64,000 nt of DNA from an uncultured Sediminibacterium sp. Lineage in GTDB: Bacteria > Bacteroidota > Bacteroidia > Chitinophagales > Chitinophagaceae. Made by a program: the position numbers and the translations under genes. Shown in pieces: positions 27,401 to 38,022 of this stretch (the stretch's first letter is position 1; the number at the start of each line of letters is the position of its first letter). Below the pieces are notes generated by a model, which was given only the letters and a program-made list of their open reading frames with translations, made no database searches and was not told where the DNA came from. Location of the stretch: positions 1 through 64,000 of the forward strand of contig CALDSE010000012.1 of NCBI GenBank assembly GCA_937911175.1, written 5' to 3'.

Positions 27401-30057
27401 AAAGTAGATGAAGAGAAGGTTCTGCTTCTATTGATTTTTAAGTCTCTTAAAATACCCGATTTAGGATTCACTGTAATACTGAAAGAACGATACATACCAA
27501 TAGGTGTTACATTAATAGATAATTGCCAGCAGTGCATCTCACGCGTAATAAACATACTTAGTTGTTGAATACTGGCCTTGGCCACATCTACATAGCCCGT
27601 TCCTCCCAATTTCCACTTGGGCGTTAAACTAAAGTCACCATTAAAATTTAAACTAGAATAGGTTTGTAATTTAAATCCTGAATAATCGGGTTTGATTATT
27701 CTAGAAAACTGGAAAGAATAAGATACGGTTAAACTCCAAGGAATATCAAAATCGGTAAACTCTGCAGGATTGGCTTTTACATATTGTAATTGCCTTTGTT
27801 GTTCATCGGGAGTCATGAAGGGATCTAAAGGAATTTCTTTTTTCTTAGCATCTGCATCGTCCTTGGATTTACTTTTAAAAGAAGTAGCAATGGAGACGCC
27901 TCCATTGGTAATACTTCCGAATTTAAATTTAGTAGGGTCAATATCTAATTTATTCACCCTGAACCCTTGCGCATCAGTGGCGTAAGGATCTAAGCTGAAA
28001 GAAGAGGATATATTGAACTTATCAAATAAAATAGTACGCGCATAAAAATTAAAATTACCTAACTGAAAACTATCGGCTAGAAAATTATAATTAGAATTAA
28101 AACCAAAGCCTTCAATTAATTTTATTTTTTTAAAGCTTTCGGCACTCGTATCTTTTTTATCTTTTACTTTCATTTCTAGTAAATTATCCAAACCAAAACT
28201 TAAGCCTCCAAAAGTACCTTCTGAATAGGCACCCCCTAAAGCGCCACCATCATATTTTGAAAAGCGGTAAGTTCTTCCAGTGGAATCAATTTGAGTTGAA
28301 TAATGATAAGATTTAGCTAAATCGGGTGAATAGTTAAAAGAGATACTAGGCCTTAATTCATGACGAATGGCTTCTACATAATCACTTTTAAATTTATAGG
28401 TACCAAAAATTCTACTTGCTGTTCCTACACCAAAACTTACATGGGGTGCTCTGTAAAATCCTTTTTCATAACTAGTATCCACCTTGTTTAATTTGCTGTT
28501 CCAGGACTTTGTATTTTGTTGGCCAAACCATTTTTCATCAAAACCAATAGAGGGTGTAATGGTAATAGGCCCAAGTGATGGAAGAGAAACACTAATAGGA
28601 ATATTATGTGTAGCGCCCCATTGCATGGTATCTAATAATCTATTGATATTAAACGCAGAATCATAAAATGCCGTTTGATTCTGGAAAGATCCATTATACC
28701 CTATCCCTAATTTCTCATACCATTTTCCACTACCCACCTGATCCTTGGACTGAAAAGGATATAAGGTCAATGCATTAAAATTAATATTGGGCAAACTTAA
28801 ATTCACCAAACCTAAATTATTGTTCTGGCTATGATTCAAGTTTACCGATAAATTATATTTATTATCCCAAGACTTATTGTAGCTAATGGATGAGCTAATT
28901 TGGTTTTGGAAATTCTGATAAGGGTTATTGAGTAAATAACTATTATACTTAGTGCTTCCAAAATTGACATTGGCAGAAAAATTAGTACCCGGTAAGGCCC
29001 TTGCATCCATGGAGTGAGACCAGTTAATCATAAATGTTTTACCACCCGTGAATTCACTCGGTATACTCACATTCCTATTAAGAATTCTAGAATTTTGTAA
29101 ACTAAGATTAAAGTTGCCAATATATTTATAGCGTAAAATATATTTACTATTTAAATTGGCACTCCATCCTCCATAAGAATAAATATTACTTCTTATAGTG
29201 GCATCGAAATTATCACTCAGTACTTTATAATAGCCTAATCCTTCAAAGCCTAAACCAAAATCTTCACTCGTAGAAAAAGCGGGTGCCATCATACCAGAAT
29301 GCTTCCCTCTTGATAAAGGGAAAATGCCGAATGGAATACCAATAGGAAAAGGCACTCCCTCAAATTCTGGAAAGGCCGGGCCTGAGACGCCAATTTTATC
29401 TGTGATTATTTTTAATCTATTGGTTCTAAAAGCAAAATGGGGGTCATCTAAATTACAGGTAGTAAATCTTGCCTTCCATGCATAAGCTTGGTCTTGCGTA
29501 ACCTTTTTCATGGTGGTGGCATTGATAAAAATTTCACCTTGTTGAAAATTGGTATTTTTTGTAAGTCCCTTCCCCGACTTCATATTAAAATAAATAGAGT
29601 CATTCACCGAAGTCATTGTTCCTTCTTTGAATTTTGGATTACTTAATGGGTTACCAGTAGTATCCTTTGCACCATAGGCTCTAATATTCTGACTTTGCTG
29701 GTCATAAACTATGGTAGCGGCCTCTAATTCTGAAGTTTTATAAACGGTCTTAGCCTTGCCGTACAAAAAGAATTCTTTGGTAGACATTACCATCACGCCT
29801 GAATCTTCTGCATTATAATTAACGGGGGTATCAATACTATCCTTGGATATTCTAAGTGACTTAATATAAGTACTATCATTTTTCTTAGAAAGGGTATCTG
29901 TTTTAACAGAAATACTGTCTTTTGCACCTGCCTGTATTTTGGCCTGAGCAAAAACACCCATTATGGGCATTAAAACTATTGTTAATGTTAGTAAAATGCT
30001 ACCATTTACAATAGAACGCCTGTATTTTACGTTATTTTTGTATCCTGCTATTATCAC
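27397..30057 (-). CDS. Putative LPS-assembly protein LptD-like (OstA/Imp) outer-membrane beta-barrel
   Basis: About 886 aa; N-terminal OstA-like domain (KTSELEAATIVYDQQSQNIRAYG), long beta-barrel C-terminus, PFPIGIPFGIFPLSRGKHSGMMAP. Confidence 0.82.
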   Translation of the reverse strand: MIIAGYKNNVKYRRSIVNGSILLTLTIVLMPIMGVFAQAKIQAGAKDSISVKTDTLSKKNDSTYIKSLRISKDSIDTPVNYNAEDSGVMVMSTKEFFLYGKAKTVYKTSELEAATIVYDQQSQNIRAYGAKDTTGNPLSNPKFKEGTMTSVNDSIYFNMKSGKGLTKNTNFQQGEIFINATTMKKVTQDQAYAWKARFTTCNLDDPHFAFRTNRLKIITDKIGVSGPAFPEFEGVPFPIGIPFGIFPLSRGKHSGMMAPAFSTSEDFGLGFEGLGYYKVLSDNFDATIRSNIYSYGGWSANLNSKYILRYKYIGNFNLSLQNSRILNRNVSIPSEFTGGKTFMINWSHSMDARALPGTNFSANVNFGSTKYNSYLLNNPYQNFQNQISSSISYNKSWDNKYNLSVNLNHSQNNNLGLVNLSLPNINFNALTLYPFQSKDQVGSGKWYEKLGIGYNGSFQNQTAFYDSAFNINRLLDTMQWGATHNIPISVSLPSLGPITITPSIGFDEKWFGQQNTKSWNSKLNKVDTSYEKGFYRAPHVSFGVGTASRIFGTYKFKSDYVEAIRHELRPSISFNYSPDLAKSYHYSTQIDSTGRTYRFSKYDGGALGGAYSEGTFGGLSFGLDNLLEMKVKDKKDTSAESFKKIKLIEGFGFNSNYNFLADSFQLGNFNFYARTILFDKFNISSSFSLDPYATDAQGFRVNKLDIDPTKFKFGSITNGGVSIATSFKSKSKDDADAKKKEIPLDPFMTPDEQQRQLQYVKANPAEFTDFDIPWSLTVSYSFQFSRIIKPDYSGFKLQTYSSLNFNGDFSLTPKWKLGGTGYVDVAKASIQQLSMFITREMHCWQLSINVTPIGMYRSFSITVNPKSGILRDLKINRSRTFSSSTF

Positions 30058-30097
30058 AGCAGCAAAAATAAACTAAAACAGCATTAAGGCACTGATT

Positions 30098-31033
30098 ATG
30101 AAGCAAAATAGACTGATTTTAGCATTTACTTATAGCCTAGTAGCCCTTTTTACCCTTATTAGCTTAAGTACAGAAGCCCAAAACTCATCCAAAACCATCA
30201 AACGTATCATTATTGACCCAGGTCATGGTGGCACGGATCCAGGTTCAAATGGCAAATATTCCACTGAAGCTGAAGTGTCTCTAGCTATTTCTTTAAAATT
30301 GGAGGAATATATCAATCAATCTGTCCCTGATGTTGAAGTAGTGCTGACCCGTAGAACTGATATCTATAATTCCGTAGTAGAAAAGGCCAATATTGCCAAT
30401 GCAGCCAAAGGTGATTTATTTATTTGTATCCATACTAATTCAGCCAATCCTAGTAGAAGCAGAGAAATAATTGGGTATACCAATAAAACTTATACCGTAA
30501 AGAAAAAAGGGGTTAAAAGAAAAGTGACAAGAAGAGTGCCTTTATATAAAACCACCTACACGCCAAGTACAGCAAGGGGTACAGAAACTTTTATTTATAA
30601 TGTAGGGAAATCAGACCAAAAGAAAGATATGGCGAATGAGGCAGTGGATGATGTAGTGGAAAAATTAGATTCTGTTTCTATTAAACAAATTAAAGAAATT
30701 GAAGAGGCCGACCCTACCCGATCTATGATGGTAAGTTTATTAACGCAGCAATTTTTTCAAAGAGCAGCTAGTTTAGCTTTAACCATTGAGGAAGAATTTA
30801 AGGCCGCTGGTCGTATTAGTAGAGAAGCCAAACAAAGACAGAAAGGAATTTGGGTACTAGCTGCCGTGCAAATGCCTGCGGTACTAGTTGAAACTGGCTT
30901 CATTTCGAACCCAGAAGACGAGGATTATCTCAATAGCGATGAAGGGCAAAATCAAATTTGCGAGGTAATCACCAAGTCAATCATAAGGTATAAAAATTCA
31001 CTGGAAAACCAGAAAAAGACAAATACCAATTAG
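30098..31033 (+). CDS. N-acetylmuramoyl-L-alanine amidase (Amidase_3)
   Basis: KRIIIDPGHGGTDPGSNGKYSTEAEVSL, FICIHTNSAN, PAVLVETGFISNPEDEDYL. Confidence 0.93.
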   Translation: MKQNRLILAFTYSLVALFTLISLSTEAQNSSKTIKRIIIDPGHGGTDPGSNGKYSTEAEVSLAISLKLEEYINQSVPDVEVVLTRRTDIYNSVVEKANIANAAKGDLFICIHTNSANPSRSREIIGYTNKTYTVKKKGVKRKVTRRVPLYKTTYTPSTARGTETFIYNVGKSDQKKDMANEAVDDVVEKLDSVSIKQIKEIEEADPTRSMMVSLLTQQFFQRAASLALTIEEEFKAAGRISREAKQRQKGIWVLAAVQMPAVLVETGFISNPEDEDYLNSDEGQNQICEVITKSIIRYKNSLENQKKTNTN

Positions 31034-31082
31034 CTCCCCTTTTTTAGCTAATTTTACTTAAAGATTATTTAATTCATTCAAG

Positions 31083-32087
31083 ATGAAAGTATCAAACGAA
31101 ACCAAGGTGGGCGCGCTTACCGTAATTGCCATTACCTTAATGATTATAGGATTTAATTTTCTAAAGGGAAAAACCATATTTCAACCAGGTAACTATATTT
31201 ATGCAAAATATGCCGATACCAAAGGACTTATTGTTTCTAATCCTGTATTTGTAAATGGCTACCAAGTGGGAACGGTTTTTGAAATTGAAAACCAAAAAGA
31301 CAATCTAGCTTCCATTATTGTTTCTGTAAAATTGAATGAAGCTTATAAAATTCCCAATAACTCAGTAGCTAGTATTCAAGATAATCCTTTAGGCATTAGT
31401 AGTATTAGTATTGTACTAGGTAATGCCACTGCTTATATTAAATCGGGAGACACCATTCAAACAGCACCTGCTAATAGTTTATTAGGCGATTTTGTAAATA
31501 CCCTTTCTCCTTTAGGTGAGAAAACAAATAGTGCCATTATTTCTTTGGATAAAGTGTTGAATAATATTAATCATGTATTAGATGATAGAAACAGACAAAA
31601 CCTAGCCGTTGTATTAGAAAATTTAGCTATCACTACAAAGAGTTTAAATAGTTCTATGGCTAATATTGAAACTATGTTGCAAAAACAAAACGGATCGGTA
31701 AGCCAATCATTTGATAATATAAATGCGTTTACAAAGAACTTGAATAATAACAATGAGAAGTTAAATAATATAATTACCAATTTAGACAGCGTTTCTAAAT
31801 CGGTGAAAGATGCCGACTTGACAAAGACCATCAAAACTATTCAATTAGCAGTTGCTTCTTTAAATACAAGTTTACAAAAGATAAATTCAGGGAATGGTAC
31901 CGCTTCTAAATTAATGAATGACTCCACTTTTTATAATGAATTACAAGGCACCCTTAAAAGTATCAATACCCTTGTCGACGATATTAAAGTGCACCCTAAA
32001 AGATATATCAATGTATCTGTGTTTGGCAAAAAAGATAAATCGACTCCATTAGATAAGCCTTTAGCTGATTCTGTGAATCATGAATAA
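31083..32087 (+). CDS. MlaD/MCE-family protein
   Basis: ETKVGALTVIAITLMIIGFNFLKGKTIFQPGNYIYAKYADTKGLIVSNPVFVNGYQVGTV. Confidence 0.9.
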   Translation: MKVSNETKVGALTVIAITLMIIGFNFLKGKTIFQPGNYIYAKYADTKGLIVSNPVFVNGYQVGTVFEIENQKDNLASIIVSVKLNEAYKIPNNSVASIQDNPLGISSISIVLGNATAYIKSGDTIQTAPANSLLGDFVNTLSPLGEKTNSAIISLDKVLNNINHVLDDRNRQNLAVVLENLAITTKSLNSSMANIETMLQKQNGSVSQSFDNINAFTKNLNNNNEKLNNIITNLDSVSKSVKDADLTKTIKTIQLAVASLNTSLQKINSGNGTASKLMNDSTFYNELQGTLKSINTLVDDIKVHPKRYINVSVFGKKDKSTPLDKPLADSVNHE

Positions 32088-33720
32088 ATGGGGCCTCATC
32101 ATATTATTTTCTGGTCTTAGCTTTTCTTTCGTAAAAGGACAAACCCCTATCACCCAAAATACCAAGGACAGCCTTACAGCCCAAACTCCTCCAGTAGCGA
32201 GTGGAAATAAACTCATTGAATTTCTTTCTGCCGAAGTATACAATGTCAAAAAAATGGATAGTATGGACTACTTGATATTAGTAGGCCATGTTAAAATTCG
32301 TCAAGGGAAAACTTTATTATACGGAGATAGTATTATTTTAAATACTACTTTAAATACTTTAGAAGGTTTTGGCAATGTACATATCAATGATGCCGACAGC
32401 GTGCATACTTATTCCTCTTATTTAAAATATTTAGGCGCTACCAAAAAAGCATTTTTACGTAAAAAAGTAAAACTCACGGATGGCAAAGGCGTATTAACCA
32501 CCGACTCTTTAGATTATGATGTGAATGCTAAGTTAGGTAGCTTTAAAAATGGCGGTAAGCTAGTAAGAAATAAAACAGTCTTAACAAGTACAGAAGGTTT
32601 GTACTATGGAGAAACAAGAGATGTGATATTTAGAAAAAAAGTGGAGTTAATAGACCCTGAAAATAATATTATTACCGATACCTTAGAGTACAATACCTAT
32701 TCACAACTCACTAACTTTTTAAGCCCCTCTAAAATTATAACAGGTAGCAGGGTTATTAGCACTAGTAATGGTAATTACAATACAGGTACGAGAAAGGGTT
32801 ACATGTATGATAGGTCAAATATTGACGACAGTACTTATCATTTTATAGCCGATGAAATGGCGATAGACGATTCTTTAGAAATGGGTGAATTTAAAGGCAA
32901 TGCTATTTATACTTCCAAGGACACCCTAGGTTTTGATTTAACGGCTAATAATATAAAGGCCAATAAACAAAAAAGTACTTTCTTGGCAACAGAAAACCCT
33001 CTTCTATTAATAAAACAAAAAAAAGACACTTTATACATAGCAGCAGATACTTTGTATGCGGGTAAAATTTCTGATTTAAAAAGAAAAATACCCAATGCAA
33101 GAGATTCAGTGGGTATTATTACCGATACCACATTAGATAAATATTTTGAAGCCTATCACCATGTGAAAATATATTCCGATTCACTTCAAGGCAAGGCCGA
33201 TAGCTTATTTTATTCTTTAAGCGATTCCACTATAAGACTTATCTCCGACCCTATTATATGGGCCAACGACAATCAAATTACAGGCGATACACTTTACTTA
33301 TTTGTAAAGAATAAAAAACCAGAACAGTTATATGTATTTGAAAACGCTTTTGCTATTAATAAAATTGATACTACTAGTTATTATAACCAACTAAAAGGTA
33401 ATAAGCTGAATGTATTTTTTGAAGAGGGCGAGATTCACAAAATGAGCGCCAAAGGCAATGCAGAGAATGTATATTTCCCTTTAGACAATGATAAATACTT
33501 TATAGGGGTAAACCATTCCAATGCGCAAATTATTGAAGTGTATTTTGAAAATACAGAACCTGCTAAAGTAGTTTTCAAAAACCAACTCATAGGTAAAATG
33601 ACACCGCTTAATAAAACGCCTAAAGAAGAATTAATTATTAAAGGATTTAAATGGCAAGAAAGCTTAAGACCTAAGAGTAAGTATGAACTTATGAAGCTTC
33701 CATCATTAAATAGGCCTTAA
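32080..33720 (+). CDS. OstA-like (LptA-domain) protein
   Basis: Repeated OstA-like strands: MDYLILVGHVKIRQGKTLLYGDSIILNTTLNTLEGFGNVHIND, KAFLRKKVKLTDGKGVLTTDSLDY. Confidence 0.85.
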   Translation: MNKWGLIILFSGLSFSFVKGQTPITQNTKDSLTAQTPPVASGNKLIEFLSAEVYNVKKMDSMDYLILVGHVKIRQGKTLLYGDSIILNTTLNTLEGFGNVHINDADSVHTYSSYLKYLGATKKAFLRKKVKLTDGKGVLTTDSLDYDVNAKLGSFKNGGKLVRNKTVLTSTEGLYYGETRDVIFRKKVELIDPENNIITDTLEYNTYSQLTNFLSPSKIITGSRVISTSNGNYNTGTRKGYMYDRSNIDDSTYHFIADEMAIDDSLEMGEFKGNAIYTSKDTLGFDLTANNIKANKQKSTFLATENPLLLIKQKKDTLYIAADTLYAGKISDLKRKIPNARDSVGIITDTTLDKYFEAYHHVKIYSDSLQGKADSLFYSLSDSTIRLISDPIIWANDNQITGDTLYLFVKNKKPEQLYVFENAFAINKIDTTSYYNQLKGNKLNVFFEEGEIHKMSAKGNAENVYFPLDNDKYFIGVNHSNAQIIEVYFENTEPAKVVFKNQLIGKMTPLNKTPKEELIIKGFKWQESLRPKSKYELMKLPSLNRP

Positions 33721-34769
33721 TAAAGCCATCAATTTCTCCGTCCATGACGGGGCCTATATTTCCTACTTCAAAATCGGTGCGGTGATCCTTGATCATTTTA
33801 TAAGGATGAAAAACATAAGAACGTATTTGACTACCCCACTCTATTTTTTTCTTATTCGCATTGGAAGCATTTAAAGCTTCTTGTTTTTTTCGCATTTCTT
33901 CTTCATACAATCTGCTTTTCAACATCTTCATGGCTATCTCTCTATTCTCACCCTGCGTTCTTGATTGTTGACATTCTACAATAATACCTGAAGCATGTCT
34001 TAATCTTACAGCGGTTTCTACTTTATTGACGTTCTGTCCTCCTTTACCACCACTTCTATAAAATTCCCATTCAATATCAGCTGGGTTTACTACAATTTCA
34101 ATAGTATCATCAATTAAAGGATATACATATACCGATGCAAAAGAAGTATGTCTTCTTGCATTGCTATCGAATGGTGAAATTCTCACTAAACGGTGCACAC
34201 CCGATTCTGCTTTTAAAAATCCATAAGCAAAGGGGCCATCGAATTGTAAGGTAGCCGATTTTATACCTGCGCCATCTCCTTCTTGATAATCAATGGAGCT
34301 TACAGTCCAACCTTGTTTTTCGCCATACATGGTATACATACGAAGTAACATTTCAGCCCAGTCCTGGCTTTCAGTTCCACCGGCTCCTGGATTAATTTGT
34401 AAAATGGCGGGGAGTTCGTCCTCTGGTTTATTTAAAGTACTTTTAAATTCTGCCTCTTCAATAAAAAGAGTTGCTTTCTGAAAAGCTTCCTGCGTTTCCA
34501 GTTCAGTGGCATCACCTGCTTTCCAAAATTCAAATAGTACTACAAAATCTTCTAAATGGGATGCTACATTTTGATACATATGTATCCAATACTCATTCAC
34601 CTTAATTTCCTTCATGGTACTTGTAGCACGCGTGTTGTCATCCCAAAAACCTGGTGACAAGGACAATTGTTTGTCAGTAGCTACTTTGTATAATCTGTTA
34701 TCGACGTCAAAGAAACCTCCTTAGGACACTTACTTGGTCCTTCATACGCTTTATTTGTTCTATAGTCAT
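33689..34769 (-). CDS. prfB: Peptide chain release factor 2, with programmed +1 frameshift (34769..34710 in frame 1, TGA at 34709..34707, then +1 frame to 33689)
   Basis: GGQNVNKVETAVRLRH release-factor motif. The upstream frame MTIEQIKRMKDQVSVLRRFL ends in CTT TGA C, preceded by AGGAGG; the +1 frame continues DVDNRLYKVATDKQLSLSPGFWDD. Confidence 0.93.
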
Positions 34770-34826
34770 GTATGATCAAGTTTACAATCTTAGCATTTAC
34801 ATACTAAGATCAAATTTTAAAAAATA

Positions 34827-35167
34827 CTACAAGCCTCATAAGCCGGATTCTGTTTCTAAACTATCATTTATCTAGCCCCAACATTGCTGTTGGAGTCTTG
34901 CTGCCTACCCTGGAACTTGAACGAGTCGTTCTTAAGCGCTCCTTTACGTGGCATTACAGCACCCAAGGTTTACCCTATAAAACAATTACTTGTCTTACCC
35001 GTGCGCTTTTACCGCACGTTTTCACCTTTTCCTCTTGCGAGGTAGTTATTTTCTGTGGCACTTTCTCTGTCCCAATAAATTGGAACGCCGGCTATTCACC
35101 GGTGGGTTACCCTATGCTGTCCGGACTTTCCTTGGTAATTGCTTACCACGATAGCTCGGGTTTGTAG
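34827..35167 (-). ncRNA. rnpB: RNase P RNA (bacterial)
   Basis: Reverse complement contains GGAAAGTCCGGAC near the 5' end and CAGAATCCGGCTTATGAGGC near the 3' end; the termini CTACAAACC/GGCTTGTAG can form P1. Confidence 0.93.
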
Positions 35168-35172
35168 TAAGG

Positions 35173-35180
35173 CAAAGGTA
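35173..35180 (-). promoter_or_regulatory. Putative -7 element (TACCTTTG) for rnpB
   Basis: TAnnTTTG match immediately upstream of the predicted rnpB 5' end. Confidence 0.55.
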
Positions 35181-35283
35181 AGTAATTAAAATTTGACAGG
35201 AATAGCTAAGCTTAATGGGCGCTGATTCACTGATATTCAATAATATAAGATTGTAAACTTGAAATTAAACAGACGATAAATAA

Positions 35284-36312
35284 TTATTCAAAAAACACTT
35301 CAGTAGCGCCATAGCCGTAAAAATCGGAGTATTGGTTGATAAAATTCTTCACTCCTTTTTTAACCTTTAATAAGTCATGAATTTCGCCCTTCAATTTACC
35401 TGTACCCACACCATGAATAATGGTAAATGCTGGTAAATGATTTAACCTAGCAAGATCAAACCATTTTTCAAACTCAGCTAGTTGAATAGTTAATATTTCA
35501 AAATTAGAAAGGTGGTCATGCCTATCTATTAACTTCTCAATATGTAAATCAATGACTGTTCTAGCGGAAGGTAAATTTTGTTTGATTTTTGTAGCGTCAT
35601 AGACTTTAAAACCTGCCGATCTTAAGATATCCATTTGAATATGATTATCCTCTGCTTTATCGGGATAGGTTTCAAATAACAAATAGGTAATAGCTGCTTG
35701 GTTATTTTCTTTTAAAGTTTCAATTTTTTGAAATAACTGTTTGGGCTTAATTTTTAAATTTGTTTCAAAATGATCGGCCTTCTTTTTATGCGGCTCCACC
35801 AAAGAAAAATCGACAGCAAAACCAGGAGAATCATTTACAGCTGCAAATTGAATATCATGTATATAAAAATCGGTAAAGGGATGAATGGTAGACTCAAGTG
35901 CAAAACCAACTTCCCCTAAAAATAATTGCTCATATACAAATTGATAACCCACCCTTGTATGATTAGATAAATATATTTTTAAGCTTTCAACTACTTCGTC
36001 ATTAAAGTCATCTAAACTAAATTTGGGAACAATATGAATCCAAACCCCGTCTTCAATTTTAGTTTCAGATACTTTTATTTTTTCTTTTGGAATTTGGTCA
36101 ACATAAATTTTCTGTGGCGCCGCTTTTTCAGGAAATAATTTCTTTTGGGTGAATCTCTTAAAATAAGGGAAATCTATTTGATCCATATAGGCAGGGAATT
36201 TCACACCTCTTACTTCAATCATGACCATCTCCTCATTCATGATTTCAATGATATGCCCTTCTTCATTACTATGTAATACTAAAATTTCATCGCCTACCTG
36301 ATACTTCATCAA
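35284..36312 (-). CDS. DUF2027-like protein with C-terminal Smr domain
   Basis: C-terminus VIDLHIEKLIDRHDHLSNFEIL...FTIIHGVGTGKLKGEIHDLLK matches the Smr pattern. Confidence 0.85.
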   Translation of the reverse strand: MMKYQVGDEILVLHSNEEGHIIEIMNEEMVMIEVRGVKFPAYMDQIDFPYFKRFTQKKLFPEKAAPQKIYVDQIPKEKIKVSETKIEDGVWIHIVPKFSLDDFNDEVVESLKIYLSNHTRVGYQFVYEQLFLGEVGFALESTIHPFTDFYIHDIQFAAVNDSPGFAVDFSLVEPHKKKADHFETNLKIKPKQLFQKIETLKENNQAAITYLLFETYPDKAEDNHIQMDILRSAGFKVYDATKIKQNLPSARTVIDLHIEKLIDRHDHLSNFEILTIQLAEFEKWFDLARLNHLPAFTIIHGVGTGKLKGEIHDLLKVKKGVKNFINQYSDFYGYGATEVFFE

Positions 36313-38013
36313 TTAATTTTTTGCTAAAAGACTATGCTTTTTAGAATATAAATTATAGATCACCAAGCCAATGGTCATCCAAATAAAGAACCACATCCAA
36401 CTTACAGGAGGAATCTCTATCATTAAATACAAGCAACACATGGCGCCTATAATTGGGATAATGGAGTATTTTTTAAGAAAACTTAAAATAGCCACCACTA
36501 TAAATATAAGTGTAAAAACTAAAAATAAAATTTCCTGATACCCTTCGTTACCAACTTCCTTAAACGCATTTAAAATTCTATGTTGTGCAAAATATAAAAA
36601 GATCATTGCCAATGCAGGAATAATATACTGACCATTTATGTAGGGCAATCTAAATGCTTGTCCTTTAATGGAAGGAGATAATCTAGGCAATACCAATACT
36701 CCAAAACAAACTAGTACAAATGCAAACAAGGTGCCAATACTGGTTAAGTCTGTCATTCTCGAAATAGACATAAACATGGAGGGCACACCTACAAAAATTC
36801 CTGTGATGATGGTTGCAAAACCTGGCGTACCGTATTTAGGATGTACTGCTGAAAATTTCTTAGGAAGTAAACCATCTCTACTCATACTCATCCAAATTCT
36901 AGGCTGGCCTAATTGAAATACTAAGAGCACACTTGTGGTAGCTACCACTGCACTAATTGAAATAATATATCCAATTTTATGTAAGCCAATTCTTTCAAAC
37001 ACAAAAGCCAAAGGATCATCTACTTTTAATTCTGTGTAACTCACCATCCCAGTTAAAACCAAGGCGATAAGAATATACAATACGGTACAGATTAATAAAG
37101 AATAGATCATGCCCCTAGGCAAATCTCTTTGCGGATTTTTACATTCTTCAGCCGTTGTAGAAATGGCATCAAATCCAATATAGGCATAAAATACAGCCGA
37201 CACACCCGCTAAAACACCTTTAAATCCATTGGGCATAAAGGGTGCCCAATTGGCTGTATCCACATAAAAGAAGCCAAGTATAATTACCATGAGAATGATC
37301 GCAATTTTAAAGATTACCATGAGATTTGTACTCTTTTTACTTTCTTTAATACCTCTGTACACCAAGAGCGTAATTAAAACCACGATCACAAATGCGGGAA
37401 TATTTAAAATGATTCTTGTTTGACCTATCATAGGTGCATTGGTGATTGCATCATATCCAATTCTTGCGAGTTTCGAAAATGTAGCAGGCGTTCCACCAGC
37501 GGCTAAATGTTTTACCGCTTCCTCATAACCTTGTTGTGCAGTCTCATAATTGGTAGATAACCAACCTGGAAGATGAATATGGAAACCTTCTAATAAATTA
37601 ATAAAATAGCCACTCCAACTAATTGCTACTACCATATTTCCAATGGCATATTCTAAAATCAATGCCCAACCAATTATCCAGGCTATTAATTCTCCAAAAG
37701 TAACATAGGCATAAGTATAGGCACTTCCTGCAATAGGCACCCTACTTGCAAATTCAGCATAACAAAGTGCACTAAAGCCACAAGTTACAGCTGTGATCAA
37801 AAATAAGACAGAGATGCCAGGGCCACCGTGAAAAGCTGCAGTACCAATGGTAGAAAAAATACCTGCACCCACTACCGCAGCAATACCCATTAAAGTAAGG
37901 TCACGAACCCCTAAAACCCTTTTTAATCCGCTGCCGGTATGACCATCACTTAATCCCGCCTCTGCATCCTTCACAATTTTTTCAATCGATTTCTTCCTAA
38001 ATAAATTCATCAT
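36313..38013 (-). CDS. APC-family amino acid permease
   Basis: LTLMGIAAVVGAGIFSTIGTAA, 12+ TM segments, VFYAYIGFDAISTTAEECKNPQRDLPRGM. Confidence 0.92.
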   Translation of the reverse strand: MMNLFRKKSIEKIVKDAEAGLSDGHTGSGLKRVLGVRDLTLMGIAAVVGAGIFSTIGTAAFHGGPGISVLFLITAVTCGFSALCYAEFASRVPIAGSAYTYAYVTFGELIAWIIGWALILEYAIGNMVVAISWSGYFINLLEGFHIHLPGWLSTNYETAQQGYEEAVKHLAAGGTPATFSKLARIGYDAITNAPMIGQTRIILNIPAFVIVVLITLLVYRGIKESKKSTNLMVIFKIAIILMVIILGFFYVDTANWAPFMPNGFKGVLAGVSAVFYAYIGFDAISTTAEECKNPQRDLPRGMIYSLLICTVLYILIALVLTGMVSYTELKVDDPLAFVFERIGLHKIGYIISISAVVATTSVLLVFQLGQPRIWMSMSRDGLLPKKFSAVHPKYGTPGFATIITGIFVGVPSMFMSISRMTDLTSIGTLFAFVLVCFGVLVLPRLSPSIKGQAFRLPYINGQYIIPALAMIFLYFAQHRILNAFKEVGNEGYQEILFLVFTLIFIVVAILSFLKKYSIIPIIGAMCCLYLMIEIPPVSWMWFFIWMTIGLVIYNLYSKKHSLLAKN

Positions 38014-38022
38014 TGCAAAGGG

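Noticed and set aside
34666-34710. Treating prfB as starting at 34666
   Set aside because: Upstream sequence shows a full RF2 leader and frameshift site, so the ORF-track start is an artefact.
34898-35167. 89-aa plus-strand ORF
   Set aside because: Lies entirely over the antisense of RNase P RNA (rnpB); no protein-like character.
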